Positions 1 through 7,385 of a stretch of DNA of 19,877 nt are shown here, piece after piece. Below the pieces are notes generated by a model. That model was not told the DNA's origin. It made no database searches and saw only the letters and a program-made list of their open reading frames with translations. Made by a program: the position numbers and the translations under genes. The stretch is from Faecalibacterium sp. CAG:74 (lineage in GTDB: Bacteria > Bacillota > Clostridia > Christensenellales > Aristaeellaceae): positions 7,757 to 27,633 of the forward strand of contig FR899807.1 in assembly GCA_000437595.1 (NCBI GenBank), written 5' to 3'. The first letter of the stretch is position 1; each line of letters starts with the position of its first letter.

Positions 1-2
1 TC

Positions 3-1280
3 TCCTCCCTGCTGAACTACTCCTTTGATGCCATTTTGAAACTGAATCCCGACGGCGTGATTGAAATTGCAAACACGGTGGCGGAAAACGCGTTCCACTG
101 CACACAGGCACAGCTGGTCGGCAAGCGCTTCACGGAACTGCCGGGTCTGACGCTGACCAGTGCTGTGTTCGAGTCGCTCAAGGAGCGGAAAAACCTGTAT
201 TCGCACGTCGTGATGATACAGAAGGAGCGGTATCTGCTCAATATCGCCTGCATTGATGTCAGCGGGCAGAACTTCGGCACAATTCTGTCGCTGTATGCGT
301 TCGGCTCGGTGGATGACATGCAGGAGAGCATCCGCAAAGACCATGTGCAGCAGGGCGACGCCGCAACGCGAAAATTCGGCAAGTTCATCTCCCACGCGCC
401 GAAAATGCGCCTTGCGCTGGAAAACGCCGCGATGTACGCGCAGTACGAGCTGCCGCTGCTGATTTGCGGTGAGCCCGGCACGGAGAAAACGCGTCTGGCA
501 GAGTGCATCCACAACGAGAGCCTGCGGCGCGACAAGCAGTTCATTCAGGCGGATGTGAGCACCCTGCCGATTGCGAATCAAACCGAGCTGCTCTTTGGGC
601 GCGCGACGAGCAACGGGCTTGTATACAATGCGCACAAGGGAACGCTGTACCTGCGGCATGTGGATTTGCTTACGCCCGAAAGCCAGCATCAGCTGCTGAA
701 CGTTATTCGCTATGAGCAGTACTACGCGCCGGGGCAGTCCAAGCCGATTTGGGCGTCTATTCGTGTGATTTGCTCAACGAACCGGGATTTGCTGGCCATG
801 GCGAAGGCAGGCGAATTTCTGCTGCCGCTGGCGGACAAACTGAACGACTACCGCATTGATTTGCCGCCCCTGCGCGAATGTCAGCAGGATTTTGCCCAGC
901 TGGTGGAGGAAAACATTGTCTTTGCGCGTGTGCACACGCGGAAACAGGCGACCTTCACGCCCGATGCGCTGAAGCTGCTGATGAGCTACTCGTGGCCGAG
1001 CAATCAACGGGAAATGTCGATTTTCTTCGAGAAGGCGTTTCTGCTGACGCGCACCAACCGCATGGACGCGGATTTTGTGCAGCAGCTGCTGTACCCGGAG
1101 CGCACGGGCAGCGCACCGCAGCAGCAAGTATTGGTCATCAGCAGCGACGAGGAGCGGGAACTGCGCTGTGCCCTCAGTGAGCATCCGAGCGACCGGGACG
1201 CGGTGCTGAAGCAGCTGGGCATCAGCCGTGCGACGCTGTATCGGCGGATGAAGAAGTACGGGCTGCAGCAGGAAAAATAA
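3..1280 (+). CDS. PAS / degenerate AAA+ / Fis-HTH transcriptional regulator, 5'-truncated
   Basis: The frame is open to the left edge, so the N-terminus lies outside the window. A TTG at 36 is not a credible start because the PAS fold already begins upstream of it (LLNYSFDAIL then KLNPDG). The order is a PAS domain (about 45-390), an AAA+ domain of the sigma-54 activator family (about 400-1080) and a C-terminal Fis-type helix-turn-helix (about 1150-1270, with LGISRATLYRRMKKYGL). Walker A is present in altered form as GEPGTEKT. The GAFTGA loop that contacts sigma-54 is absent: after ELLFG the chain runs RATSNGLVYN. Walker B, normally GTLFLDE, reads GTLYLRH, so both acidic residues are gone. 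Sensor I (STNRDL) and the sensor II-like WPSNQRE remain. I infer a DNA-binding regulator that no longer hydrolyses ATP or remodels sigma-54 polymerase, comparable in principle to TyrR-like proteins. What it senses is unknown. Confidence 0.85.
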   Translation, partial: SSLLNYSFDAILKLNPDGVIEIANTVAENAFHCTQAQLVGKRFTELPGLTLTSAVFESLKERKNLYSHVVMIQKERYLLNIACIDVSGQNFGTILSLYAFGSVDDMQESIRKDHVQQGDAATRKFGKFISHAPKMRLALENAAMYAQYELPLLICGEPGTEKTRLAECIHNESLRRDKQFIQADVSTLPIANQTELLFGRATSNGLVYNAHKGTLYLRHVDLLTPESQHQLLNVIRYEQYYAPGQSKPIWASIRVICSTNRDLLAMAKAGEFLLPLADKLNDYRIDLPPLRECQQDFAQLVEENIVFARVHTRKQATFTPDALKLLMSYSWPSNQREMSIFFEKAFLLTRTNRMDADFVQQLLYPERTGSAPQQQVLVISSDEERELRCALSEHPSDRDAVLKQLGISRATLYRRMKKYGLQQEK

Positions 1281-1320
1281 AGCTGTTTTGGATTCTCCTG
1301 CGCCGTCTGCCTGCACCGCT
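1278..1320. repeat. Relic of the palindromic repeat family (copy 3)
   Basis: Starting at the TAA stop of the regulator gene, this stretch aligns with the left half of the repeat at 7022. Over 30 bases (1291-1320 against 7035-7064) I count 25 identities, including CCTGCGCC and TCTGC. The closing inverted arm is not recognisable here, so I treat it as a decayed or partial copy. The similarity could be chance in part. Confidence 0.4.
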
Positions 1321-1362
1321 TCCGCACAGGCGTCTGGTCGTTCCGCTTGGTGCAGCACTTTT

Positions 1363-1397
1363 GCCGCTGACGAACTTCACGTCAGTGGCAGTTTTTT
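1363..1397 (+). terminator. Intrinsic terminator of the PAS/AAA+ regulator gene
   Basis: A 10-bp stem (GCCGCTGACG at 1363-1372 with CGTCAGTGGC at 1380-1389, one G-U pair), a 7-base loop, then AGTTTTTT. It separates the upstream regulator from the two-component operon. Confidence 0.85.
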
Positions 1398-1412
1398 ATT
1401 CAGCAAGGCGGC

Positions 1413-1441
1413 TTTACATCCGCTGCACAGTTTGTTATAAT
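1413..1441 (+). promoter_or_regulatory. Sigma-A-type promoter of the LytTR two-component operon
   Basis: TTTACA (1413-1418), a 17-base spacer and a perfect TATAAT (1436-1441) with an extended -10 TG (TGtTATAAT). It lies 29 bases ahead of the response regulator start, whose ribosome site is GGAGGG. Confidence 0.85.
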
Positions 1442-1470
1442 AGAATAACAAAACAATCGGAGGGCAGCCT

Positions 1471-2163
1471 ATGACCATCGCCATTGTGGATGATGAATTG
1501 GAGACGCGCCAGTATATGCAGGGCTTGGTGACGCAGTATCTGGCGGAAACGGGACGCATGGCGCAGCTGGTGTTCTACCCGGACGGGGCGTCGTTTCTCG
1601 TCGGGTGCGAGCATCCGGACATTGTGCTGATGGACATTGACATGCCGGGCATGGACGGCTTTTCGACGGCGGAGCAGCTGCGGCGGAGTCACCCGGACGC
1701 TATCCTGATTTTCACCACGCGCCTCAGCCAGTGCGCCATCCGCGGCTATGAGGTGGACGCCATCGGCTTTCTGGTCAAGCCGGTGACGCTGCCGGGGCTG
1801 ACTGTGAAGCTGAACAAGGCGTTCAAGCGGGTGGAGTACCGGCAGTCGAAAATCTGCCTGAAAACAAAAGATAGCATCCTGTTTTTGGAGAAAAACGAGA
1901 TTTACTATGCCGAGGGCAGCAATCACCATGTCATTTATCATACGGCGCAGGGCGAATTCCCCGTCCGCTCGTCCCTGCAGGAGGCGGAGGAACAGTTGGG
2001 CGCGGAATTCAGCCGAAGCTCGCATTCCTATATCGCCAATCTGGGCTTCGTGACGATGGTCGGAAAAAACGATGTGACGGTTCACGGCGAGGCGATTCCG
2101 CTGTCGCGCGCGATGCGCAGGGACTTTCTGAATGCGGTCAACCGCTATTACGGCGTGAGGTGA
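1471..2163 (+). CDS. LytTR-family response regulator (AgrA/VirR type)
   Basis: This 230-aa cytoplasmic protein has a receiver domain (about 1-118) and a LytTR DNA-binding domain (about 128-228). Receiver landmarks are the acidic pair near the N-terminus (IVDDE), the phospho-acceptor Asp55 in LMDIDMPGMDG, Thr82 and Lys103 in LVKP. The LytTR part contains IYYAEGSNHHVIY and ends in the typical SRSSHSYIANL...PLSRAMRR pattern. LytTR regulators bind direct-repeat sites upstream of their targets. ATG 1471 is preceded by GGAGGG at a good distance and by a near-consensus promoter. The stop overlaps the ribosome site of the kinase gene that follows, so the two are co-translated. Targets are not visible here; neither an AgrB/AgrD peptide system nor a LytTR operator was recognised nearby. 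Confidence 0.93.
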   Translation: MTIAIVDDELETRQYMQGLVTQYLAETGRMAQLVFYPDGASFLVGCEHPDIVLMDIDMPGMDGFSTAEQLRRSHPDAILIFTTRLSQCAIRGYEVDAIGFLVKPVTLPGLTVKLNKAFKRVEYRQSKICLKTKDSILFLEKNEIYYAEGSNHHVIYHTAQGEFPVRSSLQEAEEQLGAEFSRSSHSYIANLGFVTMVGKNDVTVHGEAIPLSRAMRRDFLNAVNRYYGVR

Positions 2164-2168
2164 CGAAG

Positions 2169-3443
2169 ATGCTGACGAACTTGGCGAATTATCTGAACAA
2201 TGATTTTCCATTCCATATGTTCTTCGCGGTGCAGATTCTGCTGGCGGAGGGGCTGTTCGTTGTGCGGATGAAGTCGCGGCTGCGCCCGCTGAAAATTGTG
2301 CTGCCGGTGGTGCTGTGCTACTTGGTGCTGGCATGGTTTCATCCGCTGCTGGGGCATCGTTTTGCACGCGTGGCAGCGATTTTTGCCGAATCGCTGCTGG
2401 TGCTGTGCCTGACGATGGACATTCCGACGACGAATGCACTTTGTATCGGCATTTCCTCCTATGCGATTCAGAATCTGGCGTTCAAGGTCGGTGGACTGGC
2501 GACATGCTGGATGGCCAAGCCGCGTGATCCGCTGTTCTATCTGCTCTCCGGCGCATCGTTTGTGGTGGTGTACGCCGTGTGCTACCTGATGTTCGTGCGG
2601 CGCTTTCCGGAGAACGGCGATTTGAAGCTCGGCAACTGGAAGGTGCTGTTCCTGACGCTGGTGACGCTGCTGACGGTGTTCGTGCGTTCTGTGTCGCTGC
2701 CGACGGATATTTCGCTGCTTGACCGCCTGTTCTCGATTCTCTCGGTCATTATGGTGATGGTGCTGATTTACCAGTGCATGTACGCCGACGAGATGCGCCG
2801 CGAGAAGAAAATCATCGAGAGTCTGCTGGCACGGGAGGAATCCAGGCATCAGCTGCTGGGCAAGACGATTGACAGCATCAACATGAAGTGCCACGACCTG
2901 CGCTATCACATTGACACCTACCGCCGGGCACAGCAGCTGGATGAACACGCGGCGTTTTTTGACGAGGTGGAGCAGGAGATTCAGCGCTATGAGTACACGT
3001 TCCACACGGGCAATGCGGCGCTGGATTCGGTGCTGTCTGAAAAGAGCCTGTATTGCAGCGCAAATCACATTCTGCTGACGACGATGCTGGATGTATCGCT
3101 GCTCGCGCCCATTGAAAAGTCCGATATCTATTCCATCTTCGGCAATGCGCTGGACAACGCGATTCAGGCGGTGATGGCGGAAGCGCCCGAAAACCGCAGC
3201 GTCAATATCCGCGTCAGCGACGTGGTGGGCATGACGCAGATTGTCTTCGAGAATTTTTGCAGCAAGCCGCCGGAAATGCACGAGGGACTGCCGAAGACGG
3301 AGAAGGACACACAGTACCACGGCTTCGGACTGCGCTCCATCCGCTATATCATCGAGAAGTACGACGGGCATATGAGCATCGATACGAAAGACCAGATGTT
3401 CATCCTCTCACTTCTGCTGCCGCGTCCGCAGCAGTCCGCATGA
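2169..3443 (+). CDS. GHKL-family sensor histidine kinase (AgrC-like)
   Basis: A 424-aa membrane kinase that partners the LytTR regulator just upstream. The first ~205 residues contain about six hydrophobic segments (for example ILLAEGLFVV, IVLPVVLCYLVLAW, FVVVYAVCYLMFV, VLFLTLVTLLTVFV), followed by a charged linker. The probable phosphorylated residue is His242 in MKCHDLRYHI. The ATPase domain has an N-box FGNALDNAIQAV and a glycine motif GFGLRSIRYI, as in GHKL kinases with minimal dimerisation regions. I chose ATG 2169 because GAGGTG (2157-2162) sits six bases before it. A GTG at 2160 overlapping the regulator's stop is the alternative and would add three residues. The ligand is unknown; in this family it is often a peptide. 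Confidence 0.9.
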   Translation: MLTNLANYLNNDFPFHMFFAVQILLAEGLFVVRMKSRLRPLKIVLPVVLCYLVLAWFHPLLGHRFARVAAIFAESLLVLCLTMDIPTTNALCIGISSYAIQNLAFKVGGLATCWMAKPRDPLFYLLSGASFVVVYAVCYLMFVRRFPENGDLKLGNWKVLFLTLVTLLTVFVRSVSLPTDISLLDRLFSILSVIMVMVLIYQCMYADEMRREKKIIESLLAREESRHQLLGKTIDSINMKCHDLRYHIDTYRRAQQLDEHAAFFDEVEQEIQRYEYTFHTGNAALDSVLSEKSLYCSANHILLTTMLDVSLLAPIEKSDIYSIFGNALDNAIQAVMAEAPENRSVNIRVSDVVGMTQIVFENFCSKPPEMHEGLPKTEKDTQYHGFGLRSIRYIIEKYDGHMSIDTKDQMFILSLLLPRPQQSA

Positions 3444-3471
3444 CGATTTACGCACAAAAAGAAACCAGTTT

Positions 3472-3500
3472 CGACACGAATGCGTTTCGTGTCGTTTTTT
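3472..3500 (+). terminator. Intrinsic terminator of the two-component operon
   Basis: Perfect 9-bp stem CGACACGAA (3472-3480) with TTCGTGTCG (3486-3494), a 5-base loop, then TTTTTT (3495-3500). The T-run runs directly into the -10 region of the next gene. Confidence 0.9.
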
Positions 3501-3501
3501 G

Positions 3502-3510
3502 TGATAGAAT
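3502..3510 (+). promoter_or_regulatory. Extended -10 promoter of the GH3 gene
   Basis: TGaTAGAAT lies just downstream of the kinase terminator; no good -35 is seen at 16-18 bases. The same nine bases occur ahead of the hydrolase gene at 18840. The leader also has a small GC hairpin around 3523-3539 (GGGGGCG, CTG, CGCCCTC). Confidence 0.45.
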
Positions 3511-3559
3511 CAGTACATCAAAGGGGGCGCTGCGCCCTCATAGAAAGGGAAAGGTGTCC

Positions 3560-6500
3560 ATGAAACGCACAAAACTCTTGGCACTCTTGACATCCATCTC
3601 CTGTATTCTCCTGACGATTGTTCTGGTGGGCAGTTACTTCACGGCTGCTTACGCCATGATGATCAACAAGGAACTGGGCATCGTGACCACGAGCGTGGTG
3701 ACGGATGACCCCAGCAAAAACGCTACCTATTACGCCTCCAGTTTCCTGAAGGAAGACGGCACGCGTGATGATGATGCGCTGACCGCGTGGCAGAAGGCGC
3801 TGTGTGAGCAGATTCAGGGCGAAGGCTCTGTGCTGCTGACGAACAACGGCGCGCTGCCGATGGAAAAAGGACTGGGCGTGACCGTTTTCGGCCGCGGCGC
3901 AGTTGATACCATCTATGGCGGCACGGGTTCCGGTCAGGTTGATACCAGCAAGGCGGCGACAATGACCAGCGCGCTCACGGCGGCGGGTCTGAACGTCAAC
4001 ACCGCGATGATGGACTGGTACAGCGCGCAGATTGCGCAGATGAAGGAAGACAAGACCAACCGCTCCACGCCCGGCATGTTCACCGAATATGCGGACGTCC
4101 CGGCGGCGACCCGCATTGCCGAGGTTTCGGCAGACGCGGTGGCATCTTCCGGCGTGAATCTGGACGGCTACAAGGATGCGGCGATTGTCGTTATCGGACG
4201 CTCCGGCGGCGAAGGCGCTGACCTGTACACCGGCGAATTCACCGACGGTACGTCGTACTTTGAATTGCAGGATTCCGAGCGCGAGCTGCTCAAGTATGTG
4301 GCTTCGCAGGGCTTCAGCAAGACGATTGTGCTGATTAACTCCTCCAACGCCATGGCGATGGACTGGGTGAACAATCCGGAATACGGCGTGGATGCCTGCC
4401 TGTGGATCGGCGGCCCCGGTCAGTACGGCCTGAACGCGGTGGCGCAGATTCTGGTGGGCGACGTGAACCCCTCTGGCCGACTGGTGGACACCTACTCCGT
4501 GTCCTCCCTGTCCTCCGCGGCGATTCAGAACTTCGGCTCCTACGTCTACACCAATGCGGATGAAGAGACGGGCACGGTCGGCAGCGTGACGATTGACGGC
4601 GTGCCGGGCGACAAGACGAAGGTGCGCTATGCGATTCACTATCTGGTGGAATCGGAAGGCATCTATGTCGGCTACAAGTACTACGAAACGCGCTATGAAG
4701 ATGCGGTCATGGAGCAGGGCAACGCGTCCGGCAATGCGGGCATCTTCGCGTCCAAGGGCGACAGCTGGGTGTACGGCGAGGAAGTCGCGTATCCCTTCGG
4801 CTATGGCATGTCTTACACTACGTTTGAGCAGGCGCTGGAAAGCGTGACCTACGACGCGGCAACCGACAGCTTCACCGTGCTGGTGAAGGTGACGAACACG
4901 GGCGACGTTGCGGGCAAGGAAGTCGTGCAGGTCTACGGTCAGCAGCCGTACACCGAATTCGACCGCGCGAACGCGATTGAGAAGGCGTCTGTGCAGCTCG
5001 TCGGCTTCGGCAAGACGAATGTCCTCCAGCCCGGTGAATCCGAGACCGTCTCCGTGACGGTTGACCGCAAGGAATTGACGGTTTACGACGAACATGTCAA
5101 CAAAACCTACATTCTCGAAGCGGGTGACTACTACCTGAGCGTTGGTCTGGATGCACACGACGCGGTGAACAACATCCTCGCGGCGAAGGGTTATGCCCCC
5201 ATCGCACAGGAAACACCGGCTGCGGAAGGCGCAGAAGAGGCGGAAACCGCAACGCTGACCGCGAACGGCGCGGCGGCGATGGATGCCCCTGGCGACGCGG
5301 CAAAGGTCTATAAGTTCACGGTCGACAGCGACGACAATGCGACGTACAGCGTGTCCGGCACGGGCTACAAGATTACCAACCAGTTTGGTGATGCAGACCT
5401 GAACAGCTACGGCGAGAAGCTCGTGACGTACCTGTCCCGCAGCGACTGGCAGGGCACTTGGCCGGTTTCTTATGCCAGCCTGACGGCGAACGATGCCATC
5501 ATCAACGGTCTGCAATTCAACTACACGGCGGAAGCGCCCGACGAGACGGTCATTACGGGTTCAACCGCGACGAACTACACCTTGGCGAACCTGATTGGCA
5601 AGGACTACGACGACCCGATGTGGGTGGATCTGCTCAATCAGCTGACGCTGACGGATTTGGCGGAACTGGTTGGCCACTCCGGCTACGGCACGCGGGCAAT
5701 CGACTCCATCGGTCTGCCTGCGACGGTGGCAGCGGACGGCCCGCAGGGCATCAAGGCGACGTATGCCGGCAACAACTCCACGGTGGCGTATACCTCCGAA
5801 CCGGTCATGGCGGCGACGTTCAACACGGAAATCCTCTACAATGTCGGTCTGTCGATGGGCGAAGATGCGCTGCGCTCCGACAACCGCGTGGTTGGCTGGT
5901 ACGGCCCGGCGATGAACATCCACCGTACGCCTTACTCCGGCCGCAACTTCGAGTATTACTCTGAGGACGGCTTCCTGTCTGGCAAGATGGCGGCGCAGGA
6001 AGTGGCAGCGGCTCGCTCGAAGGGTCTGGTCGTCTACATCAAGCACTTCGCGCTCAATGACTTTGAGACGTACCGCCAGTCGGTTGCAACCTTCGCGACG
6101 GAACAGGCAATTCGTGAAATCTACCTGAAGGGCTTCCAGTACGCGGTGGAAGAGGGCGGTGCGAACGCCGCCATGACCTCCTTCAACCGTATCGGCACGC
6201 GCTGGGCAGGTGCGCACAGCGGACTTTGCAGCGAAGTTCTGCGCAAGGAATGGGGCTTCGTCGGCGTGACGCTGACGGACGCTGTGATGGCGAACCGCAA
6301 CTGGATGGACGTTTCCATCGGTCTGGAAGCGGGCAATGACACTTGGCTGTCCTCCGGCGACTGGCTGGTGTCGAAGATTGAAGGCTGGGCGGCGGAAGAC
6401 GGCAAGCTGCTGAACAACCTTCGCACTTCGGCGAAGAACTTCCTCTATACCTACGCGAACTCCGCCGCTATGAACGGCATGAACGAAACCAGCCACGTCG

Positions 6501-7024
6501 TCCACACGACGTCTTGGGTCGAGACGGACATGCTGATTGCGCGCATTGTGCTGATTGTGCTGACAGCGCTCTTCGGTCTCGCGATGCTGGTGTCCTACTT
6601 CATGGACGTCAAGAAAAAGGCGGCGTCCGCTGACCGCAAGACGGTTTCGATTGTCGCAGCGGTGATTGCGGTGCTGGCGGCTATCTTCTACATCATCATT
6701 GACACGGCTGCGACCACGAAGATGAACTTCGACGCGGTTGTGCTGGTGCTGCTCCTCGTGTCGGCAGTGTGCTACCTCGTCGCGGGCGTGAAGAAGATTG
6801 GTCTGCTGGCGGCGGCTGGTCTGGCATGCACACTGGTTGCGTGGTTCCGTTATCTGGTGACGGAAATCAACTTCCGCATGGATGACCTCGTGCTGATTTT
6901 CGGCGGCACGTCCACCATCGGTGCGCTGGGCGTTCCGTTCATCCTCTCCTTCATCCTGATGCTGCTCGCCGTGATTTCGGGTGCTGTCCTGATGACGGGC
7001 GCGATGGGGCCGGAAAAGAAGTAA
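3560..7024 (+). CDS. Membrane-anchored glycoside hydrolase family 3, reversed domain order
   Basis: A 1154-aa enzyme, probably a beta-glucosidase or related exo-glycosidase. GH3 enzymes normally run TIM barrel, alpha/beta sandwich, FnIII. Here the order is an N-terminal membrane segment (residues ~7-33), sandwich domain (~75-390, with EGSVLLTNNGALPM), FnIII-like domain (~430-540), a linker rich in Ala/Glu plus a beta-rich stretch, TIM barrel (~684-980) and about five C-terminal membrane segments (~990-1150). Barrel motifs are DGP (Asp726), GRNFEYYSEDG, KHF (Lys828-His829) and the nucleophile candidate Asp907 in VTLTDAV. Glu218 in GGEGAD of the sandwich is the acid/base candidate. Reversed GH3 enzymes are known from Ruminococcus albus and Butyrivibrio. 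ATG 3560 has GGAAAGG ahead of it; longer frames upstream run antisense or through the kinase gene. The catalytic part should face outside. Its stop codon lies in a palindromic repeat. Confidence 0.9.
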   Translation: MKRTKLLALLTSISCILLTIVLVGSYFTAAYAMMINKELGIVTTSVVTDDPSKNATYYASSFLKEDGTRDDDALTAWQKALCEQIQGEGSVLLTNNGALPMEKGLGVTVFGRGAVDTIYGGTGSGQVDTSKAATMTSALTAAGLNVNTAMMDWYSAQIAQMKEDKTNRSTPGMFTEYADVPAATRIAEVSADAVASSGVNLDGYKDAAIVVIGRSGGEGADLYTGEFTDGTSYFELQDSERELLKYVASQGFSKTIVLINSSNAMAMDWVNNPEYGVDACLWIGGPGQYGLNAVAQILVGDVNPSGRLVDTYSVSSLSSAAIQNFGSYVYTNADEETGTVGSVTIDGVPGDKTKVRYAIHYLVESEGIYVGYKYYETRYEDAVMEQGNASGNAGIFASKGDSWVYGEEVAYPFGYGMSYTTFEQALESVTYDAATDSFTVLVKVTNTGDVAGKEVVQVYGQQPYTEFDRANAIEKASVQLVGFGKTNVLQPGESETVSVTVDRKELTVYDEHVNKTYILEAGDYYLSVGLDAHDAVNNILAAKGYAPIAQETPAAEGAEEAETATLTANGAAAMDAPGDAAKVYKFTVDSDDNATYSVSGTGYKITNQFGDADLNSYGEKLVTYLSRSDWQGTWPVSYASLTANDAIINGLQFNYTAEAPDETVITGSTATNYTLANLIGKDYDDPMWVDLLNQLTLTDLAELVGHSGYGTRAIDSIGLPATVAADGPQGIKATYAGNNSTVAYTSEPVMAATFNTEILYNVGLSMGEDALRSDNRVVGWYGPAMNIHRTPYSGRNFEYYSEDGFLSGKMAAQEVAAARSKGLVVYIKHFALNDFETYRQSVATFATEQAIREIYLKGFQYAVEEGGANAAMTSFNRIGTRWAGAHSGLCSEVLRKEWGFVGVTLTDAVMANRNWMDVSIGLEAGNDTWLSSGDWLVSKIEGWAAEDGKLLNNLRTSAKNFLYTYANSAAMNGMNETSHVVHTTSWVETDMLIARIVLIVLTALFGLAMLVSYFMDVKKKAASADRKTVSIVAAVIAVLAAIFYIIIDTAATTKMNFDAVVLVLLLVSAVCYLVAGVKKIGLLAAAGLACTLVAWFRYLVTEINFRMDDLVLIFGGTSTIGALGVPFILSFILMLLAVISGAVLMTGAMGPEKK

Positions 7025-7089
7025 TACTATTTCCGAATTCACCTGCGCCATCTGCTTGCGCCGCGAATTCTCATTTGGGAATAGTATAA
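7022..7089. repeat. Palindromic repeat element, short copy (copy 1)
   Basis: The ends are inverted: TAATACTATTTCC (7022-7034) against the complement of GGGAATAGTATAA (7077-7089), 11 of 13 matching. The core CTGCGCCATCTGCTTGCGCC (7043-7062) is identical to the core of the 165-bp element at 13295. The left end begins with the TAA stop of the GH3 gene, so the element supplies or replaces that gene's end. No coding capacity. Confidence 0.75.
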
Positions 7090-7096
7090 GCCAGTC

Positions 7097-7139
7097 AAAA
7101 AACGTCCGAGCAGGGGAGTGAACGCTTCCCTGCTCGGAC
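7097..7139 (-). terminator. Strong hairpin with minus-strand T-run, no adjacent minus gene
   Basis: A 15-bp stem (7104-7118 with 7125-7139, one imperfect pair) and a 6-base loop. On the minus strand it is followed by GTTTTTT (plus-strand A-run 7097-7102). The nearest minus gene, asnA, already has its own terminator at 7386-7421. On the plus strand there is no T-run, so it is not a normal GH3 terminator, although the hairpin could still block or stabilise that transcript. Confidence 0.7.
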
Positions 7140-7166
7140 ATGAAGACACTGCTGGGGAATGTGATA

Positions 7167-7220
7167 TGCTCCCTCTATGAGAGACAGTAAAAAACCAAAC
7201 TGTCAATCATGGAGGGAGCA
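7167..7220 (+). promoter_or_regulatory. Long stem-loop covering the transposase ribosome-binding site
   Basis: TGCTCCCTC (7167-7175) pairs perfectly with GAGGGAGCA (7212-7220). The inner arms ATGAGAGACAGT and ACTGTCAATCAT pair at 10 of 12 positions around an A-rich loop. The GGAGGG site that serves ATG 7225 is in the 3' arm, so folding would hide it. Comparable hairpins limit transposase translation in some insertion sequences (IS200, IS10). Confidence 0.6.
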
Positions 7221-7224
7221 TTTT

Positions 7225-7364
7225 ATGGGATATCAGCAAAAGGCAAATTCGGAAAGAAAAGCATGCGTGACGCAGCAGCAGAGGCAGGCGTAAGTCAGGA
7301 AACATTTCGGCGGTGGATCGTGCAGTATGAAGCAGATGGGGCAGCGGCGAGAGTCTCTGCATGA
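7225..7364 (+). pseudogene. Broken transposase OrfA fragment (helix-turn-helix)
   Basis: ATG 7225 follows GGAGGG and starts MGYQQK, but that frame soon ends. The recognisable part continues in another frame from 7242: GKKSMRDAAAEAGVSQETF, RRWIVQYEADG, then a stop at 7362-7364. This is the pattern of the N-terminal helix-turn-helix of IS3/IS150-type transposases (xREAAxxxGVSxxTxRRWxxxYExDG). An indel or deletion near 7240 joins the two frames, and everything after the HTH is lost. It cannot make a working transposase. Confidence 0.65.
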
Positions 7365-7385
7365 TGGGGCAATTTCATACGGGAT

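Larger units (their letters stand above)
7161..7364 (+). mobile_element. Insertion-sequence remnant (IS3/IS150-like left end)
   Basis: A leader with a long stem-loop is followed by a frameshifted and truncated transposase helix-turn-helix. The right part of the element, the second open frame and a matching right inverted repeat are not found before asnA, so only the 5' end survives. The family call rests only on the helix-turn-helix pattern. Confidence 0.55.

Noticed and set aside
36..38. TTG 36 as the start of the regulator
   Set aside because: The frame is open to the window edge and the PAS domain begins before it, so the real start is outside.
3257..3559. Upstream in-frame extension of the GH3 gene
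   Set aside because: It overlaps the kinase gene and its terminator. ATG 3560 has a ribosome site and is followed directly by a membrane-targeting segment.
3518..5515. Long open frame on the minus strand opposite the GH3 gene (665 codons)
   Set aside because: It is antisense to a gene with clear GH3 motifs. It is rich in Arg/His/Val as expected from the reverse of GC-rich codons, and it has no ribosome site or recognisable domain.
5561..7141. Minus-strand open frame opposite the GH3 barrel and membrane region
   Set aside because: A shadow frame with no family features. Its start lies at the orphan terminator, not at a ribosome site.
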